Shown here one piece after another: positions 24,416 to 33,516 of a stretch of DNA of 64,000 nt (its first letter is position 1; each line of letters starts with the position of its first letter). The stretch is from NCBI GenBank assembly GCA_009885995.1, contig VFJQ01000007.1, forward strand, positions 1-64,000. The letters are read 5' to 3'. The notes beneath the pieces were generated by a model. It was not told where the DNA came from and searched no databases. It saw nothing but the letters and a program-made list of their open reading frames with translations. The translations under genes and the position numbers were made by a program. This stretch comes from Verrucomicrobiota bacterium. Lineage in GTDB: Bacteria; Verrucomicrobiota; Verrucomicrobiia; Chthoniobacterales; Chthoniobacteraceae.

Positions 24416-27174
24416 ACGAGCGCATCGAAACCTCACTGCGCTGGGTTGGCGACTGGCCGTGGTGGCTCGGGCTTCCCGCCGCGCTGCTGCTCGGCGCGGG
24501 CGCGTTCGTCTTTTACCGCCGCGACGTGCAATCACTCGCGTGGTGGCTGCGCGTGTCGCTGCCGGGAATGCGCGCGCTTTCGCTCGCGATGATCGTCGTG
24601 ATGCTGAGCGGCCCGGTGCTTCACCACCGCAAGACGATCGGCCAACTCGCGAAGCTCTGGGTCTTCCTCGACGGCTCGCAGTCGATGACGCTCACCGACG
24701 GTTCGATGGACGCTGGACGCAAAGTGCTCGTGCTCCAGCGACTCGGTCTGCTCACCCCAGACACGATCAAGACCGAACTGCCGCGCGCCGCCGAAGCGCT
24801 CGCCGATGCGCAAGGCACCGCCGAGCGTGCGCAGAGCATCGCCGCGATCGATGCCGCGACGTGGAAGCAACTCACCGACGAGTTCATCGCCCGCGTCGAG
24901 GAAGCGCGCGGTCTTCTCTCCGGCACCGTCGAGACCGAGCGACTCGACCGCGTGAAGCGTGATCTCGCCGACCCGCTGCGCGAACTCGCGAAGCGCTCCG
25001 TCGGCAGCGCGGACGAACTCGGCCGCGCGCGCCGCGACATCGGCATCGTTGGCGACGCCGCGCGCCGCTGGCAGGACGAGTTGCGCGGGCTGTTCGAGAA
25101 GTCGCTCGCGCCGCAGCTCGCCGACGACAACTCCCCGCTGCGTGCCGCGCTCGTGAAGTTCGACGCGCTGCCGCGCTGGCAGCGCGTGCAGTCGCTCCTG
25201 CTCGACGGTGAAGCCGGCAAGAAACTGCTCGGCAAGCTCGCGACGAATTACGAAGTGCAGCTTCTCACGCTCGACGGTCACGAGGCGCAGACGCTCTGGC
25301 AGCCGACGGCGCGCAATTCGGCGCTCCCGCAGGAACTCCCGAAACCCGCCGCCGACATCAGCGATCTCGCGACGGGTTTGAAGAACGGCGTGACGGGCGT
25401 GTCGAAGGACCAGCACGGCGCGGTGATCGTCTTCACCGACGGCCAGCACAACGACGGCGAGTCGCCCGTCGAAGCCGCGAAGGTGCTCGGCGGCAAAGGC
25501 ACGCCGGTTTTTCCCATCGGCGTCGGCAGCCAGATCAAACCGCGCGACCTCGCCGTGCTCAAAGTCACCGGGCCCGAGTCGGTCTTTCACGAAGACCGCT
25601 ACCGCGGCGAAGTCGTGCTCAAGGACGACGTGCCCGCCGGGCAGCCGTTCACGCTCAGCATCCGCGACGGCGACAAGGTCGTGTGGGAGCAAAAGCTCCT
25701 CACCGAAAACCGCGCGCTGCGCCGCGTGCCGTTCGATATCTCGGTGAAGGAAGTCGCCGAGGCGCGCTTGAAAGCCGCTGGCGCGGCGAACGCCGGGGCT
25801 GAAGTGACCGGCTTCCCGATCGAGCTGAAGGCGAGCGTGACGCCGGTCGAGAGCGAGCGCGAGTTGGCGAACAACGACGGTCTGCTGCGTTTCCGTGCGG
25901 TGACGCAGAAGCGGCGCATCCTCATCGTCGATGGCCGCCCGCGCTGGGAGACGCGCTACTTGCGGAACATGTTCGAGCGCGACGAGCAGTGGGAAGTGAA
26001 CTGCGTCATCGCCGGCTCGCTGACGGGACAAGGGGGCTTCGAGCGCGGCGAGCGCCCCGAGCAGTTTCCGGTCGATGCGGCGAAACTCCAGACCTACGAC
26101 CTGATCTTTTTCGGCGAAATGCCGCGCATCCTTTGGAAGGAAAATGAACTCCAGTGGATCCGCGATTTTGTCGAGAAGCGCGGCGGAGCATTGATCTTCA
26201 TCGACGGCGCCCGCGGTCACTACGTCGAATACGAGGACACACCGCTCGCGCCGGTCTTTCCCGTCGAGTTCAAGCCCGGCATCGTGCGCAGTGGCATCAC
26301 GCGACTGGTGCCAACCGAGCGCGCTGCTCAAATTGCCGCCTTTACTCTGTCGTCCGAGAAAGCGCTCAACGCCGAGACTTGGGCGAGGCTGCCGCCACCG
26401 CACTGGCTTTCGGGCGCTACGCCGCTGCCTGGATCTGAAGTGCTGATAGAGGCCATCGTGAAGGGCGAACCTCACCCCGCCGCGGTCGTTCGGCCGTTCG
26501 GCGCGGGGCAGGTGTATTACCACGCGTTCGATGACTCGTGGCGCTGGCGCTACGAGGTCGCCGACCAATGGCATGTGAAGTTTTGGAATCAGATCGCGAA
26601 CTTCGCCGCCGAGCCGCCCTTCGCGGTGCGCGACAAATTCGTGTCGCTCGACGCGGGCGCGATCACCTACCAGCCCGGCGACACCGCTGACCTGCGCGTG
26701 CGCTTGCGCGATGGCGAAGGCAAGCCGGTGAGCAATGCGACGGTCGATTCTGCGCTGTTCAAGGACGGCAAGCGCGTCGCGTCGATCCGGCTGAATCCCG
26801 AGGAAGGCGGTATTTTCCGCGGCAAGACTGCGCCGCTCGAACCCGGCAACTACGAAGTCGCCGTCGAGAGCGCCGCGATCCCGGAGAACCAGCTCAAGGC
26901 ACGCACGAGTTTCAAAGTCGAGCCGCGCGATACCGGCGAACTGACGCAACTCAGTGTGAACGAAGATCTGCTTCGCCAGGTGGCCGCAGCGAGCGGCGGG
27001 CGCTACTTCCGCGAGGAGAACTTCGACCGTGTGCTCGAACTGCTCGCGCCAATGACGCAAGGCCGCGTGGTCGAGAGTGACACGGTGCTGTGGCAGAGTT
27101 GGTGGTGGTTTCTCCCGATCGTGGGGATGCTGACGATCGAGTGGCTGCTGCGCAAACGGGCCGGGATGCTATGA
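24412..27174 (+). CDS. large vWA/GATase-like membrane protein
   Basis: A 920-residue membrane protein. Two N-terminal membrane segments (WWLGLPAALLLGAGAFVFY and LPGMRALSLAMIVVMLSG) precede a vWA domain with WVFLDGSQSM (Asp-87, Ser-89, Ser-91). After a helical part the domain resumes (VIVFTDGQHND) and is followed by a glutamine-amidotransferase-like fold beginning RRILIVDGRPRWETRYL, then a beta-rich region and a C-terminal membrane helix (WWWFLPIVGMLTIEWLL). It belongs to the MoxR-associated family of giant vWA membrane proteins in PVC bacteria. The start overlaps the stop of the BatA-like gene (ATGA). Confidence 0.9.
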   Translation: MNERIETSLRWVGDWPWWLGLPAALLLGAGAFVFYRRDVQSLAWWLRVSLPGMRALSLAMIVVMLSGPVLHHRKTIGQLAKLWVFLDGSQSMTLTDGSMDAGRKVLVLQRLGLLTPDTIKTELPRAAEALADAQGTAERAQSIAAIDAATWKQLTDEFIARVEEARGLLSGTVETERLDRVKRDLADPLRELAKRSVGSADELGRARRDIGIVGDAARRWQDELRGLFEKSLAPQLADDNSPLRAALVKFDALPRWQRVQSLLLDGEAGKKLLGKLATNYEVQLLTLDGHEAQTLWQPTARNSALPQELPKPAADISDLATGLKNGVTGVSKDQHGAVIVFTDGQHNDGESPVEAAKVLGGKGTPVFPIGVGSQIKPRDLAVLKVTGPESVFHEDRYRGEVVLKDDVPAGQPFTLSIRDGDKVVWEQKLLTENRALRRVPFDISVKEVAEARLKAAGAANAGAEVTGFPIELKASVTPVESERELANNDGLLRFRAVTQKRRILIVDGRPRWETRYLRNMFERDEQWEVNCVIAGSLTGQGGFERGERPEQFPVDAAKLQTYDLIFFGEMPRILWKENELQWIRDFVEKRGGALIFIDGARGHYVEYEDTPLAPVFPVEFKPGIVRSGITRLVPTERAAQIAAFTLSSEKALNAETWARLPPPHWLSGATPLPGSEVLIEAIVKGEPHPAAVVRPFGAGQVYYHAFDDSWRWRYEVADQWHVKFWNQIANFAAEPPFAVRDKFVSLDAGAITYQPGDTADLRVRLRDGEGKPVSNATVDSALFKDGKRVASIRLNPEEGGIFRGKTAPLEPGNYEVAVESAAIPENQLKARTSFKVEPRDTGELTQLSVNEDLLRQVAAASGGRYFREENFDRVLELLAPMTQGRVVESDTVLWQSWWWFLPIVGMLTIEWLLRKRAGML

Positions 27175-27189
27175 ACTGAACATGACACC

Positions 27190-30100
27190 ATGAAGCTCGA
27201 CCCACGCATCCTCTCCAAGCTCCACGCCTTCGCTCAACGGCGGCGCAAGCTCATCCTCATTCGCGGTGCGGCCACGGCGTTCGCTATGCTGCTCGCGACG
27301 ATGCTCGTCGTCGCGGCAGCGGATTACCTTTTCGTGCTGCCGGACGGCGTGCGTTACGGGTTGAGCGCGGCGGCTTACCTCGCGGTGATCATCGCCGAGT
27401 GGCGCACGTGCTTGCGTTTGCTCGCGCATGCGCCGGGGCCGAAGCGGCTCGCGCGTTTGTTCGAGCACGCGGAGCCGAAGCTGCGCGAGGACTTGCTCTC
27501 GGCGGTCGAACTGGGAAGCGAAGACGACGCGCGCATCTTCGACTCGCCGCAGTTTCGCGAGCTGCTCCAGCAGGATGTCGCCTCGCGCATGGACGGGATG
27601 GAAGTCGAGCAACTGCTGCCGGTGAACCTCGTCCGCCGCACGATCTTCGCGGCGAGCGCGATCCTCATCGCGGTGGTCGTGCTGTTTGTCGTGAGCGGGT
27701 TTCAACTCGGCACGCTCATGCTGCGCGCGCTCATCCCCGGCGTGAATCTCGCGCGCGTGTCGAAGACGAAAGTCGAGGTGCTCAGCCCCTCGCCGGCGGA
27801 GACGCTCGTGCCCTTCGGCGATGCGATGCCGCTGCTCGTGAAGATCGGCGGCGCGCCGGTGCGTGAGGCGTGGCTGGAGACGTTCACCGAGGGCGAAGGT
27901 CGGCAGAAGGTGAAGCTCACGGCAGTGGGTAAGGATCAGTTTTCCGGTGCGATCCAGGTCGGGCGCGAGGACTTGCGCTACCGGGTGCGCGCGGGTGATG
28001 CGATCACGAAGAAGTATCTGCTCGATGCCGAGGCGCGGCCTTACGTGGTGAAGTTCACCAAGACCTTCCGCTCGCCGGCTTACACGAAGACTGCGACGCG
28101 CACGGTCACCGAGGAGAATGGCGACTTGATCGCGATCGAAGGCACCGAGGTCGATCTCGTGCTGGAGACGAACCAGCCGATCAAGGCCGCGGAGCTTCGG
28201 CTCGATCAAGGCAAGGGCGGGACGCCTGCGCCGCTCGTGCTCGGCAAGGACGGCAAGCTCACGGGCGCGGTGAGGCTCGACAAGAGCGGGACGTATCGCG
28301 TGCATCTCGTCGGCACGCGCACGGGCTTCGAGAACAAGTTCGACCCGGAATACGAGTTGCGCGCGGAGCCGGATCTCGTGCCGAAGGTTGAGTTCACGCA
28401 GCCGAAGAGCGACCTCATCCTGCCGGCGAATGACATCGTCGATGTCGCGGGCGAAGCGACGGACGATCAGGCGCTCGCGCGGGTCGAGCAGCACGTCCGT
28501 GTGAACGAAGCGGACTGGAAGAAAGTGCCGCTCGCGGGCGAGAGCGGGTTGAAGACGAGCGTGTCGCGGCGCTGGGATTTGTATGAGATGGGCGCGAAGG
28601 CGGGCGATCTCGTCACGACGAAGCTCGTGGCTTTCGACATGAAGGGGAACAAGGGCGAGTCGCGACCGGTGCAGATCACGATCACGGCGGCGGGTGTGGA
28701 GATGAAGCGGATCGAGTCGCTCGATGCGCTCGTGGCGCTGCACGAGTCGCTGAAGCTGTGGCGGCAGTCGGTCGAGGCGCTGGCGAAGGCGACGAGCGAG
28801 ACGCGGCAGCGGTTCGAGCAGACGGGCGAGGGCGATTCGCAGCGCGCAGTGGCGCTGGCGGCGTTCGGCGCGGCGGTTGCGGAGTTCGAGCGCCAGCACG
28901 CGGAGACGGCTGCGGCGCTGGCCACGGCGTTGCGCGGGTCGCAGGCCGGACATCAAAGTGCGGACCTGGTGACGCTCGGGCGAAAGCTGGCGAAGATCGA
29001 GGCGGGCATGGTGCGCGGCGCGAAGGCGAATGCAGCGGTCGTGGCCGCAAATCCGGCGATGCCTTATGCTCGCGACCTCATGCGCGACGCTGACGATGCG
29101 ACGAGTCGCTCTGCGCAGCAGGCGCGCGCGACCGACGATACTTTCTGCGTGCTGCTCAACAGCGAAGAGGCCGACTTGCTCGCCGAGAACACGCAGATCC
29201 TCAGCCGCGAGCAACAGCGTCTCGCGGAACTCGCGCGGGCGAGCGGCGACGATCCCGCGCGCTGGGCGGCGCTCGGCAGCCGCGTGCGTGTGGTGCTCTC
29301 GGAGACGAAGAACCTCGAGGACATCCTCGCGCGGCTCAGCGATCGAGGCCTCGGCGGCGAGCGTGGGAAGAAGCTCGCCGGCGAACTCAGGAAACTGCGC
29401 GAGGTCGTGGACCGGGCGATGACCGAGCGTGGCATGACTCGCGACTTGCTCGCGCCGACGCTGAACCTCGCCGAAGGCGTGACGCGCGCCGAGCGGAGCG
29501 CGCTCGATCTGCGCGCGGAGCTGGAGCGCCGGCCGGTGCAAGTCGTGCGTGATATGCGGAGCGATACGCAGCCGACGTGGACGAGTGTGGGGCGCCTGCT
29601 CGCCGAACTGGATCGACTCGCGGGCAACAAGACGCTGGCGGCGGAGCGCGTCGCGGACTTGCAGGGCGGGCGGTGGGATGTGATTCGCGATGTCTTCAAG
29701 ACCCACGGCGATCTCGAGGAAATCCGGCCGGCGTCGGATGCGCAGTTTGTGAGCGATGTGCGGGCAACGACGGCAGCGCTCGAAGGCTTGCGCGTGCTTG
29801 CGGGTGCGAACGGCTTGCCCGCGACGCGCGACCGCATCGGCGCGCTCGACCGGGCGTTTCGGCTGCTCGAAGGCGCGCACGATTTGCAGGAGCTGGTCGA
29901 TGGTCTTGGCGCCGTCGCGGTGGAGGAGCGCTGGCAGATCGCCACGCCGCGGGCGCGCACGGCGGCGCCGCGTGACTGGGGTTGGCTGGAGTCGCGCCTG
30001 CGCGAAGCGCCGACCGATGTGGTGAAGCTGGACTTGCGGGAGCAACCGGTGCGCGACGCGATCCTCGCCGCACAGCGGATTCTCGCCGGGGTGAACAACC

Positions 30101-32400
30101 TGCCGGCCTACCGCGATCTCGATCGCGAGATGAACGAGCGCCGCAAGCCCGAGCACGTCTCGGCTTCGACCCGCACCGAGGCGGAGACGCTGGCGGCGGA
30201 AGTGAAGCGAGCGCTCGATTTACTGCGCCCGCACGTCGAAGCGGCGCGCGAGCAACTCAAGCAGATCGCACCGAAGCTGAGCGAGTTTGCGCAGGCGCTG
30301 CAAAAGCAGACCGAACAGATCAAGCAGGAGACGAAGCAGCAGGCGGAGGCGAAGGAAAAACCGCCGGAGGAGTCGAAGGCGGACGCGGAGAAGGCGCTCG
30401 CGCAGCAGGAGCGGCTGAATGAGAAAATCGAGGCGCTGAAGGATCAACTGCGTGCGGATGCGAACAAGCAGGACGTGTTGCAGGCGGATCAACGCGAGCG
30501 GGCGCGCGATGCGGATGATGCGCTGGCGATGCTGAAAGATCCGCCACCCGCCGCGAGCGACGCGCTGAAGGATGCCACGCAAGCGCAGACGAAAGATGCG
30601 CAGACGCAGGCGCTCGCGCAGGCTGCCGAGCAGCAGCAGAAGCTTGAGCAGGCGCTCGATCAGATCGCGAAGCACTATGAGGCGATGGAGCAGGGGAAGG
30701 ACGCGAAGGACACGCGCACGGCGATGCGGGCGAAGGAGCAGGAACTCGGAGTGAAGGAGGAGCTGGATCAGCAGTTCGCGAAGGCGGAGCGAATGGCGCA
30801 GCTCGCGAAGTCTTCGCCGGAGGAGATGCTCAAGCAGCTCGAGAAGGCGCTGCCGATCAATCCGCTGATGCAACAGGAACTGAGCAGCATTTCGCAGAAC
30901 ACGCTGACGGAGGCGCATCGCAAACTCGACGCGGCAAGCAAGGCGGAGAACCGCGTGGCGCAGAACCTCAGCCAGCTCGCGCAGCAGGAGCGGGCGATGG
31001 AGCAGGCGCAGACTGCGGCGAAACCACCGCAGGATCCGCTAGCGCAGGCGCAGCCCGGCCAGCCGAACGCGGCGCCGCAGCCTGCGCAGCCGCCGCAGAA
31101 TCCGCCGCAGAATCCGCCGATGGCGCAGCAGCCGAACGCGCCGAATCAACCCGCGACGCAGGGGCAGCCGAATCAGCCGCAAGCGGCGCCGCAGAATCCC
31201 CAGCTCGCGCAGGCTGGGCAGCAGCAGGAGGCGATTAAGGAGACTGCGGCGGAAGCGGGCGCGGACGTGCAGCGGGCGGGGCGTCACGAGCAGCGGCTTG
31301 AGAATATGTCGCCGGGTGAGCAACTCGCGAAGCTCGGTTCGGAGATCGCGAAGACGGCGGCGGAGAGTGTGCCGGCTGCGCAAAAGGCGCTGACTGAATC
31401 GCAGCGCGCGCAGCAGGCGCAGCAGCCGGTGGCGACGGCGAACCAGGAACTCGCGAACCAAGCGGCGGCGCTCGACCGGGCGATGCGCGGCGAGCGGGCC
31501 GATCCGTCGGTGCCCGATCTTCCGCAGCCGGGGAAGATGAGCGCGGCACAGCAACAGGCGTCGCAGCAGATGTCGCAGGGTCAGCAGCCGCAGTATCAAG
31601 CTACGCAACAGGCCCAGCAGCAGGCTGCGCAGGAGGCGGCAGCCGGGCCGAAGGAGCCAGGCGCTCAGCCACCGAGTCCGGCGATGGCGCAGAATGCACA
31701 AGGTCAGCCGATGCCGAAGGCAGGGCAGCCGCAAGCGGGTCAGGCGCAGAGTGGGCAGCCGCCACAACCGGGTCAGCCTCAGTCCGCTCAGCCGCAAGCT
31801 GCGCAGCCGCAGTCCGACGAGGCACCGTTTACTCCGTCGATGTTGATTACGGCGACGCCGCAGGAGCAGACGTGGATGGCGCGGACGCTCGATGCGCTGG
31901 ATGCGGCGCTGAATGCGCCAGCGGGTTCGCAGAATCAGCAAGGCGAGCAGCAGCAACAGCAGGCCGGACAGCAAGGCCAGCAGCAGCAGGCGCAAAATGG
32001 GCAGCAACAGAAAGGCCAGCAACAACAGGGGCAGCAGGGCCAGCAGCAGCAATCGCAGTCGATGCAGCAGGCGCAGAACGCGATGCAGCAGGCGCAGCAG
32101 GCGGCGCAGCAAGCGATGCGGCAGGCGCGTTCGCAGAATGTCGCGCCGACGCCGCAGGGCATGGCGCCGAAGAATGATATGCAGTCGAAGTCCGAGCAGG
32201 GGGCGCTCGCGCAGATGGATGGGAAGGCGCACGGAGCGCTGCCGGATGCGAGGGCGCTGAAGGCGGGAGACTGGGGCAAGCTGCCGAAGCAGATGGCGGA
32301 GCAACTCACGCGCGGACAGGGCGAGGCGGTCGCGCCGGAATACCGGGATCAGGTGTCGGTGTATTATCGTGCGCTCGCTGAGCGGGCGAAGAAGCCGTGA
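27190..32400 (+). CDS. giant membrane protein with coiled coils and Gln-rich C-terminus (DUF4175-like)
   Basis: A 1736-residue protein. Three N-terminal membrane segments (about 25-48, 56-72 and 151-170) are followed by a beta-rich extracytoplasmic part of about 300 residues, then long helical regions rich in Ala, Glu, Arg and Leu. The last 450 residues are low complexity, first Pro/Gln/Ala-rich and then dense poly-Gln runs, but end in a conserved-looking tail EYRDQVSVYYRALAER. The layout resembles DUF4175-like proteins in MoxR operons of PVC and Bacteroidetes bacteria. It may be a cell-envelope scaffold. It starts 15 bases after the previous stop and its own stop overlaps the next ATG by one base (TGATG). 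Function unknown. Confidence 0.85.
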   Translation: MKLDPRILSKLHAFAQRRRKLILIRGAATAFAMLLATMLVVAAADYLFVLPDGVRYGLSAAAYLAVIIAEWRTCLRLLAHAPGPKRLARLFEHAEPKLREDLLSAVELGSEDDARIFDSPQFRELLQQDVASRMDGMEVEQLLPVNLVRRTIFAASAILIAVVVLFVVSGFQLGTLMLRALIPGVNLARVSKTKVEVLSPSPAETLVPFGDAMPLLVKIGGAPVREAWLETFTEGEGRQKVKLTAVGKDQFSGAIQVGREDLRYRVRAGDAITKKYLLDAEARPYVVKFTKTFRSPAYTKTATRTVTEENGDLIAIEGTEVDLVLETNQPIKAAELRLDQGKGGTPAPLVLGKDGKLTGAVRLDKSGTYRVHLVGTRTGFENKFDPEYELRAEPDLVPKVEFTQPKSDLILPANDIVDVAGEATDDQALARVEQHVRVNEADWKKVPLAGESGLKTSVSRRWDLYEMGAKAGDLVTTKLVAFDMKGNKGESRPVQITITAAGVEMKRIESLDALVALHESLKLWRQSVEALAKATSETRQRFEQTGEGDSQRAVALAAFGAAVAEFERQHAETAAALATALRGSQAGHQSADLVTLGRKLAKIEAGMVRGAKANAAVVAANPAMPYARDLMRDADDATSRSAQQARATDDTFCVLLNSEEADLLAENTQILSREQQRLAELARASGDDPARWAALGSRVRVVLSETKNLEDILARLSDRGLGGERGKKLAGELRKLREVVDRAMTERGMTRDLLAPTLNLAEGVTRAERSALDLRAELERRPVQVVRDMRSDTQPTWTSVGRLLAELDRLAGNKTLAAERVADLQGGRWDVIRDVFKTHGDLEEIRPASDAQFVSDVRATTAALEGLRVLAGANGLPATRDRIGALDRAFRLLEGAHDLQELVDGLGAVAVEERWQIATPRARTAAPRDWGWLESRLREAPTDVVKLDLREQPVRDAILAAQRILAGVNNLPAYRDLDREMNERRKPEHVSASTRTEAETLAAEVKRALDLLRPHVEAAREQLKQIAPKLSEFAQALQKQTEQIKQETKQQAEAKEKPPEESKADAEKALAQQERLNEKIEALKDQLRADANKQDVLQADQRERARDADDALAMLKDPPPAASDALKDATQAQTKDAQTQALAQAAEQQQKLEQALDQIAKHYEAMEQGKDAKDTRTAMRAKEQELGVKEELDQQFAKAERMAQLAKSSPEEMLKQLEKALPINPLMQQELSSISQNTLTEAHRKLDAASKAENRVAQNLSQLAQQERAMEQAQTAAKPPQDPLAQAQPGQPNAAPQPAQPPQNPPQNPPMAQQPNAPNQPATQGQPNQPQAAPQNPQLAQAGQQQEAIKETAAEAGADVQRAGRHEQRLENMSPGEQLAKLGSEIAKTAAESVPAAQKALTESQRAQQAQQPVATANQELANQAAALDRAMRGERADPSVPDLPQPGKMSAAQQQASQQMSQGQQPQYQATQQAQQQAAQEAAAGPKEPGAQPPSPAMAQNAQGQPMPKAGQPQAGQAQSGQPPQPGQPQSAQPQAAQPQSDEAPFTPSMLITATPQEQTWMARTLDALDAALNAPAGSQNQQGEQQQQQAGQQGQQQQAQNGQQQKGQQQQGQQGQQQQSQSMQQAQNAMQQAQQAAQQAMRQARSQNVAPTPQGMAPKNDMQSKSEQGALAQMDGKAHGALPDARALKAGDWGKLPKQMAEQLTRGQGEAVAPEYRDQVSVYYRALAERAKKP
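31021..32140 (+). repeat. Gln/Pro/Ala-coding low-complexity tract
   Basis: The 3' part of the giant gene is built from CAG, CAA, GCG and CCG codons, with the densest glutamine runs between about 31930 and 32110. CAG and CAA are mixed, so it is not a pure trinucleotide repeat, but replication slippage and assembly error are more likely here than elsewhere in the window. Confidence 0.8.
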
Positions 32401-33515
32401 TGAGATTGACTCGTGCCTCCGCCCTCTCCCTTCGGGCTGCCTTCGGCAGCCTGTCTCGCTCCGCTCGATTTTCGATTGGGGTCGTGCTTGCGTTTGGAGT
32501 CACGCTGGTTTTTCCCGCGCAGGCGGCGGATGAGCGGGTGAACGACTCGCTGAACCGGGCGATTCAATACCTGCTCTCGCAGCAGGATCCGGTGACGGGG
32601 GGCATTCACAACAAGATGCGCAATGAGACGGCGATGACTTCGCTGGCGATCCTGGCGTTCGGCGCGTGTGGGCATCAGCCTTCCGATTCCACGCCGGAGG
32701 GGCGCGGGATGAGGCGGGCGCTCGACTACGTGCTCGCGGGCGACAACCAGGAACCGGACGGCTATTACGGACGCAAGGACGGCTCGCGGATGTATGGGCA
32801 TGGCATCACCACGCTGATGCTCGCTGAGATGCTCGGCATGGGTGCGGAGACGAAGCAGGACACGGCGCTGCGCGACAAGTGTCACAAGGCGATCGACCTC
32901 ATCCTGCGCGCGCAAAAGGTGCCGAAGAACGACAATAATCGCGGCGGCTGGCGCTACTCGCCAGACGCGGGCGACAGCGATATGTCGGTGACGGTGTGGC
33001 AGACGATGGCGTTGCGCGCGGCGCGCAATGCGGGCTTCAACGTGCCGAAGGAGGCGGTGGATGAAGCGGTGCGCTACATCAAGCGCAGCTATGAGCCGGG
33101 GCGCGATGCGAAGCGGGGTGGGCCGGCGTCCGGGGGCTTTGGCTATCAAGGTCGAGGGCGCGAACTTTCCACGACCGCCGAAGGGTTGCTCGCGCTGCTG
33201 GTGTGTGGCGATTACGACAGCGAGGAGGTGAAAGGCACGAGTGAGCGGTTGCTGCGCGACGGGATCCGGCCGGGTGAGCGCTGGTTTTTTTACACGACGT
33301 ATTATTACGCGCAGAGCATGTATCAGCGTGGCGGGAAGTTTGCGACCGAGGGGGAGCGTGTCGTGAGCGACGTGCTGCTGCCGCTGCAATCGCGCGAAGG
33401 CTGGTGGGAAGGTCTCGGTGGCGAGGAGCGTGGGGGCGGAAAAGTGTATGCGACAGCGATGGCCGTGATGAGCCTCGCGGTGAAGAACCACTTCCTGCCG
33501 ATCTACCAGCGGTAG
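32400..33515 (+). CDS. secreted prenyltransferase/squalene-cyclase-like repeat protein
   Basis: A 371-residue protein with an extended signal peptide ending near FPAQAADE and an alpha/alpha-toroid body built from squalene-cyclase/prenyltransferase-like repeats: INRAIQYLL-type helices, GGWRYSPDAGDSDMSVTVWQT, GGFGYQGRGRELSTTAEGLLALL and a late GGGKVYATAMAVMSLAV. No catalytic DxDD motif is obvious, so it is probably not a terpene cyclase but a toroid of the type common in PVC secreted proteins. The ATG overlaps the stop of the giant gene. Its stop is one base from the convergent ispE stop. A small hairpin-forming sequence (GGCTGCC/GGCAGCC, 32435-32451) lies in the signal peptide coding region. 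Confidence 0.87.
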   Translation: MRLTRASALSLRAAFGSLSRSARFSIGVVLAFGVTLVFPAQAADERVNDSLNRAIQYLLSQQDPVTGGIHNKMRNETAMTSLAILAFGACGHQPSDSTPEGRGMRRALDYVLAGDNQEPDGYYGRKDGSRMYGHGITTLMLAEMLGMGAETKQDTALRDKCHKAIDLILRAQKVPKNDNNRGGWRYSPDAGDSDMSVTVWQTMALRAARNAGFNVPKEAVDEAVRYIKRSYEPGRDAKRGGPASGGFGYQGRGRELSTTAEGLLALLVCGDYDSEEVKGTSERLLRDGIRPGERWFFYTTYYYAQSMYQRGGKFATEGERVVSDVLLPLQSREGWWEGLGGEERGGGKVYATAMAVMSLAVKNHFLPIYQR

Positions 33516-33516
33516 G

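Noticed and set aside
31930-32110. Simple CAG trinucleotide microsatellite
   Set aside because: CAA, CAG, GCG and GGC codons are mixed and the frame stays open, so it is a coding low-complexity region rather than a pure microsatellite.
30220-32304. Long minus-strand open frames opposite the giant Gln-rich gene
   Set aside because: Leu/Arg-rich translations result from the complement of CAG/GCG-rich codons; no domain is seen, and the plus-strand frame has a continuous domain structure.
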